Source: Vagococcus proximus
GTDB taxonomy: Bacteria > Bacillota > Bacilli > Lactobacillales > Vagococcaceae
Assembly (NCBI RefSeq): GCF_029143285.1
Contig: NZ_JAPDSH010000009.1
Location: 1-64,000 of the forward strand
Direction: 5' to 3'
Length of the DNA: 64,000 bases
Position 1 is the first letter of the stretch. The number at the start of each line of letters is the position of its first letter. Position numbers and translations under genes: made by a program. Below the pieces are notes generated by a model that worked only from the letters and a program-made list of their open reading frames with translations, was not told the origin of the DNA and ran no database searches. Below, piece by piece: positions 1 to 8,279 of this stretch.

Positions 1-16
1 CCTTAACGACTTAATT

Positions 17-45
17 AGAATAACATGATTAGTTGATTTCGTCAA
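17..45 (-). promoter_or_regulatory. Downstream promoter (P2) of a leftward rRNA-type tandem pair
   Basis: On the minus strand, TTGACG (40-45) and TATTCT (17-22) are separated by exactly 17 bases. The base 7 nt past the -10 box is G (position 10), inside the string GTCGT. The transcribed unit lies beyond the left edge. It matches in layout the upstream promoter at 118-146. Confidence 0.6.
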
Positions 46-117
46 CTACTTTTGAAAAGTTTTTTTAATTAAGTTTATTAGAGCTTTTAATCTCGTTCGT
101 TTTTTTACGACTTTTTT

Positions 118-146
118 ATAATATCACTTGAATCAATCGATGTCAA
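118..146 (-). promoter_or_regulatory. Upstream promoter (P1) of a leftward rRNA-type tandem pair
   Basis: On the minus strand, a perfect TTGACA (141-146) and TATTAT (118-123) are 17 bases apart. The predicted start is again a G in GTCGT (position 111). Two near-consensus promoters 101 bp apart with identical GTCGT starts are what Firmicutes rRNA operons usually show (P1/P2, GTP-initiated). The rRNA assignment is inference because the downstream gene is outside the window. Confidence 0.65.
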
Positions 147-268
147 CATCTTTTAAAAAGTTTGTTAAACACGACTTCGCTTGTCTCAAGGACATGTATT
201 AATATACCAAGTTTAGAATAAAAAGGCAAGTCTAAATCTGATTTTTTTTAATAACTGGGATTTTAAAT
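147..268. other. Intergenic spacer with no recognisable feature
   Basis: AT-rich DNA between the leftward promoter pair and the perR terminator. I see no ORF with a ribosome binding site and no structured element here. Confidence 0.4.
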
Positions 269-270
269 AA

Positions 271-306
271 AAATAGCTTAATCATGTAAACATGATTAAG
301 CTATTT
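271..306 (-). terminator. perR terminator
   Basis: A perfect 16-bp inverted repeat (271-286 with 291-306, loop TAAA) is flanked by A/T tracts on both sides. It begins within the perR stop codon region, so perR transcription ends here. The symmetrical flanks may let it work in both directions. Confidence 0.85.
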
Positions 307-729
307 TTTCTGACAATCCGGACAAATGCCATATAATTCCATTCTGTGTTTATTTATTTGAAATCCTGTTAACTGCTCAGCAGCAACCTCTACATCATCT
401 AAACCTGGATAATATGTATCTACTATTTTTCCACACTCTTCGCAAATAGCATGATAATGTTTCTGGCTACTAAAATCAAAACGACTAGATGAATCACCAT
501 ATGCCATTTCTTGAACAAATCCAATTTTTGTAAATAATCTCAAATTATTATAAACCGTCGCCACGCTCATACTTGGAAAACGTGTTGCTAATGCTTTATA
601 TATATCATCTGCTGTCGGATGAGAGTGGCTTTCAATTAAGTATTCTAAAATAGCATACCGCTGAGGAGTGATTCTGATATCTGACTGTTTCAATTGTGCA
701 ACTGCAGCTTCTACTTTCATTTCCGTCAT
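301..729 (-). CDS. perR: Peroxide-sensing Fur-family repressor PerR
   Basis: 142-aa metal-dependent repressor of peroxide-stress genes. It has an N-terminal winged helix and a C-terminal dimerisation domain. The regulatory metal ligands of Bacillus subtilis PerR are at identical positions: His37, Asp85, His91, His93 and Asp104. Asp104 (rather than Glu) is the residue that favours PerR over Fur. The structural zinc cysteines are Cys96, Cys99, Cys136 and Cys139. The ATG at 729 follows GGGGGAGG at a normal distance. It is a single gene with its own promoter and terminator. In this family, iron-catalysed oxidation of His37 or His91 releases DNA; that mechanism is family knowledge and is not shown by the sequence. 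Confidence 0.95.
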   Translation of the reverse strand: MTEMKVEAAVAQLKQSDIRITPQRYAILEYLIESHSHPTADDIYKALATRFPSMSVATVYNNLRLFTKIGFVQEMAYGDSSSRFDFSSQKHYHAICEECGKIVDTYYPGLDDVEVAAEQLTGFQINKHRMELYGICPDCQKK

Positions 730-766
730 AGCTTCCTCCCCCTATCTAGCAATAATCTTTAAACTA

Positions 767-795
767 ATGATACTCTTTATACTCTAATTTTTCAA
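767..795 (-). promoter_or_regulatory. perR promoter
   Basis: TTGAAA (790-795) and TATCAT (767-772) lie 17 bases apart on the minus strand, about 38 bp before the perR start codon. I could not identify a convincing PerR box overlapping it. Confidence 0.5.
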
Positions 796-857
796 GAATT
801 CTGTCCGATACTTTTTTTAGATTCCCTATTATATAATCTTACAGTAAATCTTTAAAA

Positions 858-890
858 CAAAAAAAAGCGAGAAAGACTTAACTTTCTCAC
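858..890 (-). terminator. Terminator of the galactitol-type PTS operon
   Basis: A 9-bp stem (867-875 with 882-890, one G-U pair) is followed on the minus strand by a run of T, just past the stop codon of the IIC gene. Confidence 0.75.
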
Positions 891-900
891 TAAAAAATTC

Positions 901-2238
901 TTAAGATTGTACATTTTCCTTTATTATAAGCGCTCTATTCCATAGCATTAATACAAAAGATACAATCGCTCCTATCGCGACTCCAATCCATTTGTATTCT
1001 GAAACCTTAACAATAAGATAAGGTAACCATGAACCACCATAATCCAAACTTGAGATTAAGCTAGAACCTTTTGGAATAGCAAAGTTAGCCTTTGCCGCTG
1101 CTTCTGTAAAGATTGAGGCAACCCCTGTTCCAATTAATAAAGCCATACCACAAGTGACAATCCCTACTACAAGTGTTCTAAAGAAATCATTTCGACAAAT
1201 AGGCGTTATGAGTACAAACATAAATGTTAAACCTGATAAACTTGCAATCGGTAAAAATTGATTACCAGGAATAATAAAGGCTAGTAAAATAGTGACCGGA
1301 ATCATCACTAATGAAATAGTCAGTGTCACAGGATTTCCTACACCTACTGCCGAATCTAAACCAATAAGTAACTTTGCATTCCCATTGAATTTTTCTTGTA
1401 ATTTTTCTTGGACAGACTCACTAACCGGCATTAGACCTTCCATTAAGATTGCTGCCATCTTCGGTATCAGTACTAATACTGCTGCAGTGGTAACCCCTAG
1501 GTTTAATATACCTTTCACATCATACTTTGCGATTACACCTAATAGAGCCCCAATAATCATTCCTAATACTGCAGGATCACCAAACAAACCAACTCTTTTT
1601 TGAAATTGCTCGTAATCCAAGCTGATTTTATTAACACCTGGTATTCTGTCTAAAATCCAGTTAACAATAAAAGCAATCGGTACAAATGAAGCTGTGAAGG
1701 CGTGAGGGATTGAAATACCGGGTAATCCCAATTCTTTTTCAACATATTTAGCCGTTCTATCTCCTATTACCATGATAATAATCATGTTAAATGCTGCCAT
1801 TAATAAACTAACAATCAAATCCTGCGTAATCATATATACTAATGATCCTGTAAATGCAAAATGCCAGTAGTTCCATATATCCACGTTTACTGTTTTAGTC
1901 GTTTTAGTTAAAAGCATTAACACATTAACAACCAAACCTACGGGTATAATTAACACCCCTACGGCAGAGCCGAATGCAATCGCACTAGCTGCTGGCCAAC
2001 CTACATCAATAACTGTTAAATTTAACCCTGAGTTTTCAACCATCCGTGTTGCGGCAGGACCTAAGTTTTCTGTTAATAATTGAATTGTTATATTTAACCC
2101 AATGAAACCTATCCCAACCATTAAACCAGACTTCAACGCCTTACTAAATTTCAATCCAACCACAAGCCCGAATATCAAAAAGATGATAGGCATCATAACT
2201 GCCGGACCCAAGTCTACTATATAATCCAAGATAAACAT
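901..2238 (-). CDS. PTS permease, galactitol-type EIIC
   Basis: 445-aa polytopic membrane protein of the EIIC-GAT family (galactitol-type PTS permease), last gene of a regulator-IIB-IIA-IIC operon. It begins with a hydrophobic segment (about residues 8-28) and shows roughly ten more, with conserved stretches such as NYWHFAFTGS and ICRNDFFRT typical of the family. It should carry the sugar across the membrane while IIA and IIB phosphorylate it. The IIA gene ends 2 nt upstream, so translation is probably coupled. The substrate cannot be read from the sequence: homologues are annotated for galactitol, but no polyol dehydrogenase or aldolase is nearby. Confidence 0.88.
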   Translation of the reverse strand: MFILDYIVDLGPAVMMPIIFLIFGLVVGLKFSKALKSGLMVGIGFIGLNITIQLLTENLGPAATRMVENSGLNLTVIDVGWPAASAIAFGSAVGVLIIPVGLVVNVLMLLTKTTKTVNVDIWNYWHFAFTGSLVYMITQDLIVSLLMAAFNMIIIMVIGDRTAKYVEKELGLPGISIPHAFTASFVPIAFIVNWILDRIPGVNKISLDYEQFQKRVGLFGDPAVLGMIIGALLGVIAKYDVKGILNLGVTTAAVLVLIPKMAAILMEGLMPVSESVQEKLQEKFNGNAKLLIGLDSAVGVGNPVTLTISLVMIPVTILLAFIIPGNQFLPIASLSGLTFMFVLITPICRNDFFRTLVVGIVTCGMALLIGTGVASIFTEAAAKANFAIPKGSSLISSLDYGGSWLPYLIVKVSEYKWIGVAIGAIVSFVLMLWNRALIIKENVQS

Positions 2239-2240
2239 CT

Positions 2241-2690
2241 TTATTCCTCCCCTTCTTTATTCACACATAACAAAACTTCACTAGCCGTTTGAGCTTCAAG
2301 TAATTGATTAAGAAAATATCGGTTTGAGAAATTACCCATCAACCTACTTAAAACAGTAACTTGCTTCTCCTTATCCTTCACCAATAGGAAAAATAGCAAT
2401 TTAACTTTTACGTTATTTAACGTTACCATCTCTTTAAAATTACAACTATTCGATAACCTTACAATTGCAATACCATGTTTTAAAATATGTTCACTGTCTG
2501 TATGAGGGATTGCAACGCCACACACTTCAGTTTGAATAGCTGTAGGAAACTTCTCTTCTCTGTCAATAATATTTTCCAAATAAGAAGGTTTCACATAACC
2601 AGATGCTTCTAACTTATTTGCTATTTCACTATATAATTGTTCCTGCGACTCACAATTAATATCTAAAAATATTAGTTCTTCTTGAAACAT
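2241..2690 (-). CDS. PTS EIIA component (mannitol/fructose-type fold)
   Basis: 149-aa cytoplasmic phosphotransfer protein of the PTS_EIIA_2 family. The active-site histidine is His63 in the motif GVAIPHTD. It takes phosphate from HPr and passes it to the IIB cysteine encoded next door. Its length is typical for a stand-alone galactitol-type IIA. It lies 19 nt downstream of the IIB gene and 2 nt upstream of the IIC gene, all on the same strand, so the three subunits are co-expressed. The role is well supported; the sugar is unknown. Confidence 0.88.
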   Translation of the reverse strand: MFQEELIFLDINCESQEQLYSEIANKLEASGYVKPSYLENIIDREEKFPTAIQTEVCGVAIPHTDSEHILKHGIAIVRLSNSCNFKEMVTLNNVKVKLLFFLLVKDKEKQVTVLSRLMGNFSNRYFLNQLLEAQTASEVLLCVNKEGEE

Positions 2691-2709
2691 TCTCTACACC
2701 TCACTTGAA

Positions 2710-2994
2710 TTAAATATTTAAAATAGATACTACTTCATCGATAACTTTATCTACCCCTATCCCTGTTATCAATCCTAAACCTGAAACCACGGGTACACCT
2801 AAATCAGTTCCACCCTGAGCTGTTGTTACAATTAAATCATGCCCTTCAACAAGTGAAGGTAACTCCGATAATGATGTTTGACTAAAATTAACTTGATCTA
2901 ACTTCCCTCTCTTTTCCAATCCCGTTTTTAATTTTTGCAAAGCAACTGTACTAGTTGCAACACCTGATCCACACGCCACAATAATCTTTTTCAT
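2710..2994 (-). CDS. PTS EIIB component, galactitol type
   Basis: 94-aa cytoplasmic protein of the galactitol-type PTS IIB family. The phosphorylated cysteine is Cys8 in the P-loop-like motif ACGSGVATST at the very N-terminus. A second conserved patch (TTAQGGTDLGVPVVSG) lies around residues 58-73. It receives phosphate from the IIA protein and donates it to the sugar bound by the IIC permease. It sits between the regulator gene and the IIA gene with short gaps, as part of one operon. Confidence 0.88.
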   Translation of the reverse strand: MKKIIVACGSGVATSTVALQKLKTGLEKRGKLDQVNFSQTSLSELPSLVEGHDLIVTTAQGGTDLGVPVVSGLGLITGIGVDKVIDEVVSILNI

Positions 2995-3016
2995 AATAAT
3001 AAATTCTCCTTCTCTT

Positions 3017-4942
3017 CTATATAATTAATTTTTGTACTTGTTCAAATGACCGCTTAGTTAAAATCGCCCTGACTTTAGTATCGCTGTCTATTTTTTCATA
3101 TAATTCCATAAATAATTCTCTATAATCCGAATCATCTACTTTATTACTCACTAAAGTCATGATGAGGGAAACCTCTCCCACTTCCCAAAAAACCGGACTT
3201 TCTAACAGAACAATCATCAAACAAGGCTTATGTACTCTCCCGGCCATATTATGTGGAATAGCAACACCATGACCTATTTCAGTCGTTCCAATCTTTTCTC
3301 TGGCAATAATAGACTCTGCACATTCATAATCTACATATCCTTTTTCGTGTAATGTCCTAGTGATGTAACTAAGTACTTCTGGTTTACTAGGTTTCCCCTT
3401 ATATACATGAAATAATTCTTTATTAAACAATTGCCCAAGAGATAGTTGACTCGTTTTTTTTTGAATAACCTGTTTAACCTTCTTAATCTCTTCATCACTA
3501 ACAATAGGAGAAATATACAAATAAGGAACTCGCCACTCCTCACTTAAATGAATAGTACTAATTATTAAATCAATGTCAGATAGATCTCGTTCTGGTAATT
3601 CATAGTAAGAGCATGTTCCCTTAACTTCAAGTACATGACCTAAACGTTTTTTTAATTTAGTTTGCAAAAGAACTGCAGTACCCATTCCAGATGTACATAC
3701 AATCAAGATTGATTTTTTTTGATATTCTTCCCCTTGTCCATGCCTCTCCATTGCACCACAAAAATGAAGCGCCAAATATCCAATTTCATTTATATCAAGC
3801 GTTATTCCCAACGTTTTCTTAATATTATTAGATAAAAAATTGGCTAATTGAATTTCAAACGGATAGGTTTCAATGATATTATCCAACATATCATTACGTA
3901 TGGGCATATTAAGACTAATTCGTTTCAATACACTTTCTAAATGAGTCAAAATCCCTTGTTTTAAAATTAAGTCGTTCTCAAAATCAAACTGATAAACTGT
4001 CTTAATTTCTTTCATCGTTTCTTTATAAAGTAATTCTTTTTCTTTTGATGTAGACACCGGCTCATCTGAAAACTTAGTAATAACTTTTTTTTGAGAAATG
4101 AGATGAATATAGATGTTTGTCTTTTCTTGCTTAGGCATCTCTAAGTTAAATCGCTGCTCAATTAATAAACACAAATGAGTTGCACATTGATATTCTCTTG
4201 TTGTTCGTTCAATAGGTCTCACTTTAGAACCCACATCATCTATTCGATTTTTATTCAATCTTATTATTAGAATTTCTAGATGCAATAATAGGTTTTGAAA
4301 CCCCATATCAGTCACCTTTAACTCATGTCTTTTTAATGACTTCAAAAGTAGTACTTTTAATACCTTTCTACTATTATCATCAAAAACATATACCTTATTA
4401 AAATTGACTAACGAATTATCTCGTGTTAATTGATAACTAATAAATGATCTGACATGCTGTTCTTCTCCAACCACCTTCACTCCCTTATTATTCTTCTTAA
4501 CCAAAGACAAATCAAAACTCAAAAGATCCTTTTTGACTAATTCCATGTCTCTTTTCAACGTTGACAAACTTATATATAATCCAGTTGCTAAATCGTCGTA
4601 AGAAATAATCTCATCATTCAAGGCAACTTTTGCTAATTCCCTTTCTAGCCACTCTACTCGTTTAACTTGAATATCAGGTACTATCTCTTCTTGATATGCG
4701 CCTTGTTTCACTAAAATTTCATTTGCTCTTTGAGTTTTATTCTTAGGAATAAAAAACCCTCTTCCTTTTAGAGAATCAATTTGTACATTATAATTTTCTA
4801 AATAGTCATTTATTTTCTTGATTTCTCGACGGATGGTTTTCCCAGATACTTCAAAATTTTTAGCGATTTCTTCACTTGATACATAAGTCCGTTCTTTAAT
4901 CAGTAGAACTATAATTTCTACTTGTCGTTTAGAAAGATTCAT
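3017..4942 (-). CDS. BglG-family transcriptional activator with PRD, IIB-like and IIA-like domains
   Basis: 641-aa PTS-controlled regulator. N-terminal HTH domains (residues about 1-170, including SSEEIAKNFEVSGKTIRREI) are followed by two PRD domains. A IIB-like domain has its cysteine in IVCTSGMGTAVL (near residue 415). A C-terminal IIA-like domain has its histidine in GHGVAIPHNM (near residue 560). Proteins of this architecture (MtlR/LicR type) are DNA-binding activators whose activity is set by phosphorylation from HPr and the cognate PTS. It is the first gene of the operon and ends 22 nt before the IIB gene, so it very likely controls this PTS. Start ATG follows AAGGAGG. Confidence 0.9.
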   Translation of the reverse strand: MNLSKRQVEIIVLLIKERTYVSSEEIAKNFEVSGKTIRREIKKINDYLENYNVQIDSLKGRGFFIPKNKTQRANEILVKQGAYQEEIVPDIQVKRVEWLERELAKVALNDEIISYDDLATGLYISLSTLKRDMELVKKDLLSFDLSLVKKNNKGVKVVGEEQHVRSFISYQLTRDNSLVNFNKVYVFDDNSRKVLKVLLLKSLKRHELKVTDMGFQNLLLHLEILIIRLNKNRIDDVGSKVRPIERTTREYQCATHLCLLIEQRFNLEMPKQEKTNIYIHLISQKKVITKFSDEPVSTSKEKELLYKETMKEIKTVYQFDFENDLILKQGILTHLESVLKRISLNMPIRNDMLDNIIETYPFEIQLANFLSNNIKKTLGITLDINEIGYLALHFCGAMERHGQGEEYQKKSILIVCTSGMGTAVLLQTKLKKRLGHVLEVKGTCSYYELPERDLSDIDLIISTIHLSEEWRVPYLYISPIVSDEEIKKVKQVIQKKTSQLSLGQLFNKELFHVYKGKPSKPEVLSYITRTLHEKGYVDYECAESIIAREKIGTTEIGHGVAIPHNMAGRVHKPCLMIVLLESPVFWEVGEVSLIMTLVSNKVDDSDYRELFMELYEKIDSDTKVRAILTKRSFEQVQKLII

Positions 4943-4978
4943 GAGTATTTGCCTCCTTAATACACAGTCTAGCCTTTA

Positions 4979-4992
4979 AGTATCCGTTTTCA
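4979..4992 (-). promoter_or_regulatory. cre-like site in the leader of the BglG/PTS operon
   Basis: Minus-strand TGAAAACGGATACT matches 12 of 14 positions of the catabolite-responsive consensus TGWAARCGYTWNCW. It lies between the promoter (5077-5105) and the start codon (4942), where CcpA could act as a roadblock. Binding is inferred. Confidence 0.45.
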
Positions 4993-5076
4993 CAGTTTAA
5001 TAATGTCCACTAAGCATATGAGTAACGGACAACTTTTTTCATAAATGAAAATAAATCCTTATCCTTATAGTCTTAC

Positions 5077-5105
5077 GCTATAGTATCCCCAAACTAACGT
5101 GTCAA
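5077..5105 (-). promoter_or_regulatory. Promoter of the BglG/PTS operon
   Basis: TTGACA (5100-5105) and TATAGC (5077-5082) are 17 bases apart on the minus strand, giving a leader of about 125 nt before the regulator gene. Confidence 0.6.
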
Positions 5106-5148
5106 CAAGGCTTTATAAAAAAACACCTAAAATAGGAACTGTAAAAAA

Positions 5149-5178
5149 AAAAGAAGGTAACGTATCGTTACCTTCTTT
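5149..5178 (-). terminator. Terminator of the EcsC-family gene
   Basis: A 12-bp stem (5151-5162 with 5166-5177 approximately, loop TAT) has A/T runs on both sides directly after the stop codon of the gene at 5179-6012. Confidence 0.8.
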
Positions 5179-6012
5179 TTATATAACCTCATCAGACCTT
5201 ACCCATTCGTTCGCCTGTCTATGTTCTTCATTATATTCCAATAATAATAATTCTAAATCTTCTTGAGCCTGGCTATCATCATAACCATAAACACTTTCAC
5301 TCAATACTTTCTGAAGACGATATCCCATTGGTTTAATCCCAAAATATGTTAACCCACCAGAAAAAATACCTCCCGCTAACGGTATCGCCTTAGCTAATCC
5401 CTGACTTAATGCTTTTTTAGATGACTTCAATCCCAATAGTTTTAAAGTTTTTTTTGCCACATGATGAACAATTGTTTGCTGAAAAACATGATTAGGTAAT
5501 TTTTCAAGTACAGTTTTGCTTAGGGTATTTGATAACATACGGGTAGCTGATGCCGCAACATTGACTCCCATCATAACTCCTAAATAAACTAATAATTGAT
5601 CTTCTGCTTCCGTTATTTCCTCAGAATCTTTGTACCAAATATCTTCTGCTCCATATATATAAGATAATTCTTGCGCTAACTTTAATGTTGTGGCATATAT
5701 TTGTACTGTATCTACGGGCAACGTCCCTAAAATTGCAAAACCACCAGGTATTCCTGTAACAAATGACATCATAGTCGCACTTTTTGTTGCTGCTTTTATT
5801 TTTCTTAATGCAATTTTATCTACTGTTTCTTGGTTGAATATCTCAGTTGGTCCTTTTTCTAATAATTCTGCTTTATGATCCGTACCTGAAACATAATCTG
5901 TGAAAGCTTCCAATAAGAACGCTTCCCTAGAGACTTTAACTCCTGGTATTTTCAATAACTGCCTCACGATAAATACAGAATTAGACTTAATTGCTTTTTT
6001 ATTTTTCTTCAT
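5179..6012 (-). CDS. EcsC-family protein
   Basis: 277-aa protein of the EcsC family (the third gene of the Bacillus ecs operon gave the name). Its biochemical role is not established. It is here as a stand-alone gene with no EcsAB transporter beside it. The central region (residues about 85-120, with FVTGIPGGFAILGTLPVDTVQIYATTLK cut short here to its key residues GIPGG and PVD) contains glycine-rich hydrophobic stretches. A second such stretch (AIPLAGGIFSGGLTYFGI) lies near residue 220. I place the start at the ATG at 6012 because GGAGG lies just upstream; a longer reading to 6063 lacks a ribosome binding site. Confidence 0.75.
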   Translation of the reverse strand: MKKNKKAIKSNSVFIVRQLLKIPGVKVSREAFLLEAFTDYVSGTDHKAELLEKGPTEIFNQETVDKIALRKIKAATKSATMMSFVTGIPGGFAILGTLPVDTVQIYATTLKLAQELSYIYGAEDIWYKDSEEITEAEDQLLVYLGVMMGVNVAASATRMLSNTLSKTVLEKLPNHVFQQTIVHHVAKKTLKLLGLKSSKKALSQGLAKAIPLAGGIFSGGLTYFGIKPMGYRLQKVLSESVYGYDDSQAQEDLELLLLEYNEEHRQANEWVRSDEVI

Positions 6013-6152
6013 ATATAACCTCCACTGGGTAACTCTTATATCACAGTATACGCTACACATCACTATATAGATTCCGTCCTAAGACTGATTTATTAGCTCT
6101 ATTTCTCACTCTAAAATCATCTTTAGCATTATATAGAAGATAATCGTCAAAA

Positions 6153-6608
6153 TTATTTAATTGTAAAGGAATTAAAGTAATTTAGCTGCCACTTTTGGGT
6201 TTGAGTTGCTTGTTTATTCAAATCATGAGACCATTCAGGATAAACACGCATGGCCATTTTACCTTTTCGTTTATCTGTTGAATAAATTCCTTTTGTTTCT
6301 AATACTGTTTGATCAAACAAGAAAATGCCTTTATTTTCACCTTCTTCTACTTCTATCAATAAATATTTTGGAGAGTCATTCAAGTCATATGGTTTGTTTT
6401 TGTTTTGGAAATCTTTTTCCCAAAATGCCACAAATAGACCTGATTTTTTAGGTGTTACTTTAGCAAATCTATAACGTGTTAAAATGCCTGATACCTTGAT
6501 AAGTGCGCCCCCATATTCTTCATTTTGATTTTCAAACATTACTATCTCAATTGATTCATTTAATTCTTTTGAAATTATAGCCAACTTGTCTGTTATATTA
6601 TTTTCCAT
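6153..6608 (-). CDS. MepB-family protein
   Basis: 151-aa soluble protein of the MepB family, named for a gene downstream of the staphylococcal mepA multidrug efflux pump. Recognisable family stretches include EYGGALIKV, RFAKVTPKKSGLFVAFWEKD and GIFLFDQTVL, ending with RKGKMAMRVYPEW. No enzymatic function is established for the family. It is a monocistronic gene with no MepA or MepR homologue in the window. The fold is likely a small nucleic-acid-binding-like domain, but that is a guess. Confidence 0.7.
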   Translation of the reverse strand: MENNITDKLAIISKELNESIEIVMFENQNEEYGGALIKVSGILTRYRFAKVTPKKSGLFVAFWEKDFQNKNKPYDLNDSPKYLLIEVEEGENKGIFLFDQTVLETKGIYSTDKRKGKMAMRVYPEWSHDLNKQATQTQKWQLNYFNSFTIK

Positions 6609-6836
6609 CCTAACTCCCTTTACTATGTTTTGATCTAATTAAGATTACTCTTTCTAGTCCTTATTAGCAACTCACCCATTCCCTTACTATTTCTCTCATA
6701 AACCACACATAAATGAATAAACCGGTCTATATCAATCACCGCGTACCCATTAAAAGAAAGCGAATACACATTTTTTTATATAATCCGCTCATTTTTTAAT
6801 AGGATTCTCATAAAAAATAAGTTATACTAATAAAGT

Positions 6837-6876
6837 CCCTATTTTTTTCATAAATAATTAATAAATAAAAATAGGG
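6837..6876 (+). repeat. Inverted repeat in the leader of the amino-acid permease gene
   Basis: A 10-bp arm CCCTATTTTT (6837-6846) pairs exactly with AAAAATAGGG (6867-6876). It lies between a likely -10 box (TATACT, 6823-6828) and the ribosome binding site (6888-6894). It is not followed by a T run, so it looks like a leader stem or operator rather than a terminator. The rest of the 6609-6904 gap holds nothing I recognise. Confidence 0.5.
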
Positions 6877-6904
6877 GATTCGAAATAAGAAAGGGTGTTT
6901 TTTA

Positions 6905-8233
6905 TTGTCATTAGAAAGAGGATTAAGTAACCGTCATGTCCAGTTGATTTCTATCGGTGGTGCTATCGGAACTGGATTGTTCTTAGCATCTGGTAAATCA
7001 ATCGAACTAGCCGGACCTTCTATTTTATTAGTCTATTTAATAGTCGGAGGTTTCATCTTCCTGATTATGCGTGGGCTAGGGGAATTATTATTATCAAATT
7101 TAAATTGTCATTCATTTGTCGACTTGGCTCATGAGTATCTAGGACGTCGAACCGCCTTCATAACAGGTTGGACATACTGGTTCTGTTGGATTAGTGTGGC
7201 GATGTCGGATTTAACGGCTATTGGGATTTACATGAGATATTGGTTCCCGAATCTACCACAGTGGATTCCAGCCTTTATTGTTCTAATTGCTTTAATGCTT
7301 TTAAACTTAACATCAGTTAAATTGTTCGGTGAAATTGAGTTTTGGTTAGCATTAATTAAGATTATCGCTATTGTCGCTTTAATCGGTGTTGGTCTTTATA
7401 TGATCATTACACAACACGAAACAGAAGTTGGAAAAGCATCATTAACTAATCTTTATAAATATGGTGGCTTCTTCCCTAAAGGGTTCACAGGATTTATCTT
7501 AGCCTTCCAATTAGCAGTATTCTCATTTACAGGTGTTGAACTTGTTGGCTTGACTGCTGGTGAAACAAAAGATCCTGAAAAAGTTATTCCAAAAGCGATT
7601 AATAATATTCCGATTCGTATTTTATTATTCTATATCGGTTCATTAGCTGTAATCATGAGTATCCAACCTTGGAACACAATCGATCCAACTAAGAGCCCGT
7701 TCGTAACAGTATTCTCAACAATCGGTATCGTCGGTGCTGCAAGTATCATTAACTTTGTTGTATTAAGTTCTGCTTTATCAGCATGTAACAGCGCGATTTT
7801 CAGTACAAGTCGTATGTTATATGGTTTAGCTGCTAACGACAATGCACCAAAACCTTTTGCTAAATTAACAAAACGTAAAAACCCATCATTATCATTATAC
7901 TTCTCAACTATGGTTGTAGGAATTACTGTCGTACTTAACTACATCATGCCTGAAGGAGTATTCAGTTTAATTTCTGGAATTTCAACAGTATGTTTCTTAT
8001 TCATTTGGGCAATTATTATTATCTGCCACATTAAGTACATTAAGACAACAAAAGAGCGTGGTTCATTCAGAATGCCATTCGCACCTTTTAGTAACTACTT
8101 AAGCTTAGCTTTCTTAGCACTAATCATTGTGATTTTAGCAATCTTACCTGACATGCGTTTCTCATTAGTCATTAGTCCATTATGGTTCTTAGGACTCTTC
8201 ATCATGTATGAAGTAAAATATAAAAATACATAA
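6905..8233 (+). CDS. Amino-acid permease of the APC superfamily (CycA/AnsP-like)
   Basis: 442-aa membrane transporter with about 12 membrane segments. The N-terminal signature RHVQLISIGGAIGTGLFLASG and the motif FTGVELVGLTAGETKDPEK (near residue 210-230) are those of the bacterial amino-acid permease family AAT, closest in appearance to D-serine/D-alanine/glycine permease CycA. The exact substrate is not certain. The start is TTG at 6905, positioned about 10 nt after AGAAAGGG; no ATG gives a complete N-terminal motif. It is monocistronic, ends at a shared terminator and converges on the cystine transporter gene. Confidence 0.85.
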   Translation: MSLERGLSNRHVQLISIGGAIGTGLFLASGKSIELAGPSILLVYLIVGGFIFLIMRGLGELLLSNLNCHSFVDLAHEYLGRRTAFITGWTYWFCWISVAMSDLTAIGIYMRYWFPNLPQWIPAFIVLIALMLLNLTSVKLFGEIEFWLALIKIIAIVALIGVGLYMIITQHETEVGKASLTNLYKYGGFFPKGFTGFILAFQLAVFSFTGVELVGLTAGETKDPEKVIPKAINNIPIRILLFYIGSLAVIMSIQPWNTIDPTKSPFVTVFSTIGIVGAASIINFVVLSSALSACNSAIFSTSRMLYGLAANDNAPKPFAKLTKRKNPSLSLYFSTMVVGITVVLNYIMPEGVFSLISGISTVCFLFIWAIIIICHIKYIKTTKERGSFRMPFAPFSNYLSLAFLALIIVILAILPDMRFSLVISPLWFLGLFIMYEVKYKNT

Positions 8234-8235
8234 CA

Positions 8236-8270
8236 AAAAAGCAACTAACTTTAGAGTTAGTTGCTTTTTC
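8236..8270. terminator. Bidirectional terminator between the permease and tcyP-like genes
   Basis: A perfect 10-bp stem (8241-8250 with 8255-8264, loop TTAG) is flanked by A and T runs, serving both converging genes. Confidence 0.85.
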
Positions 8271-8279
8271 TTTTGAATT

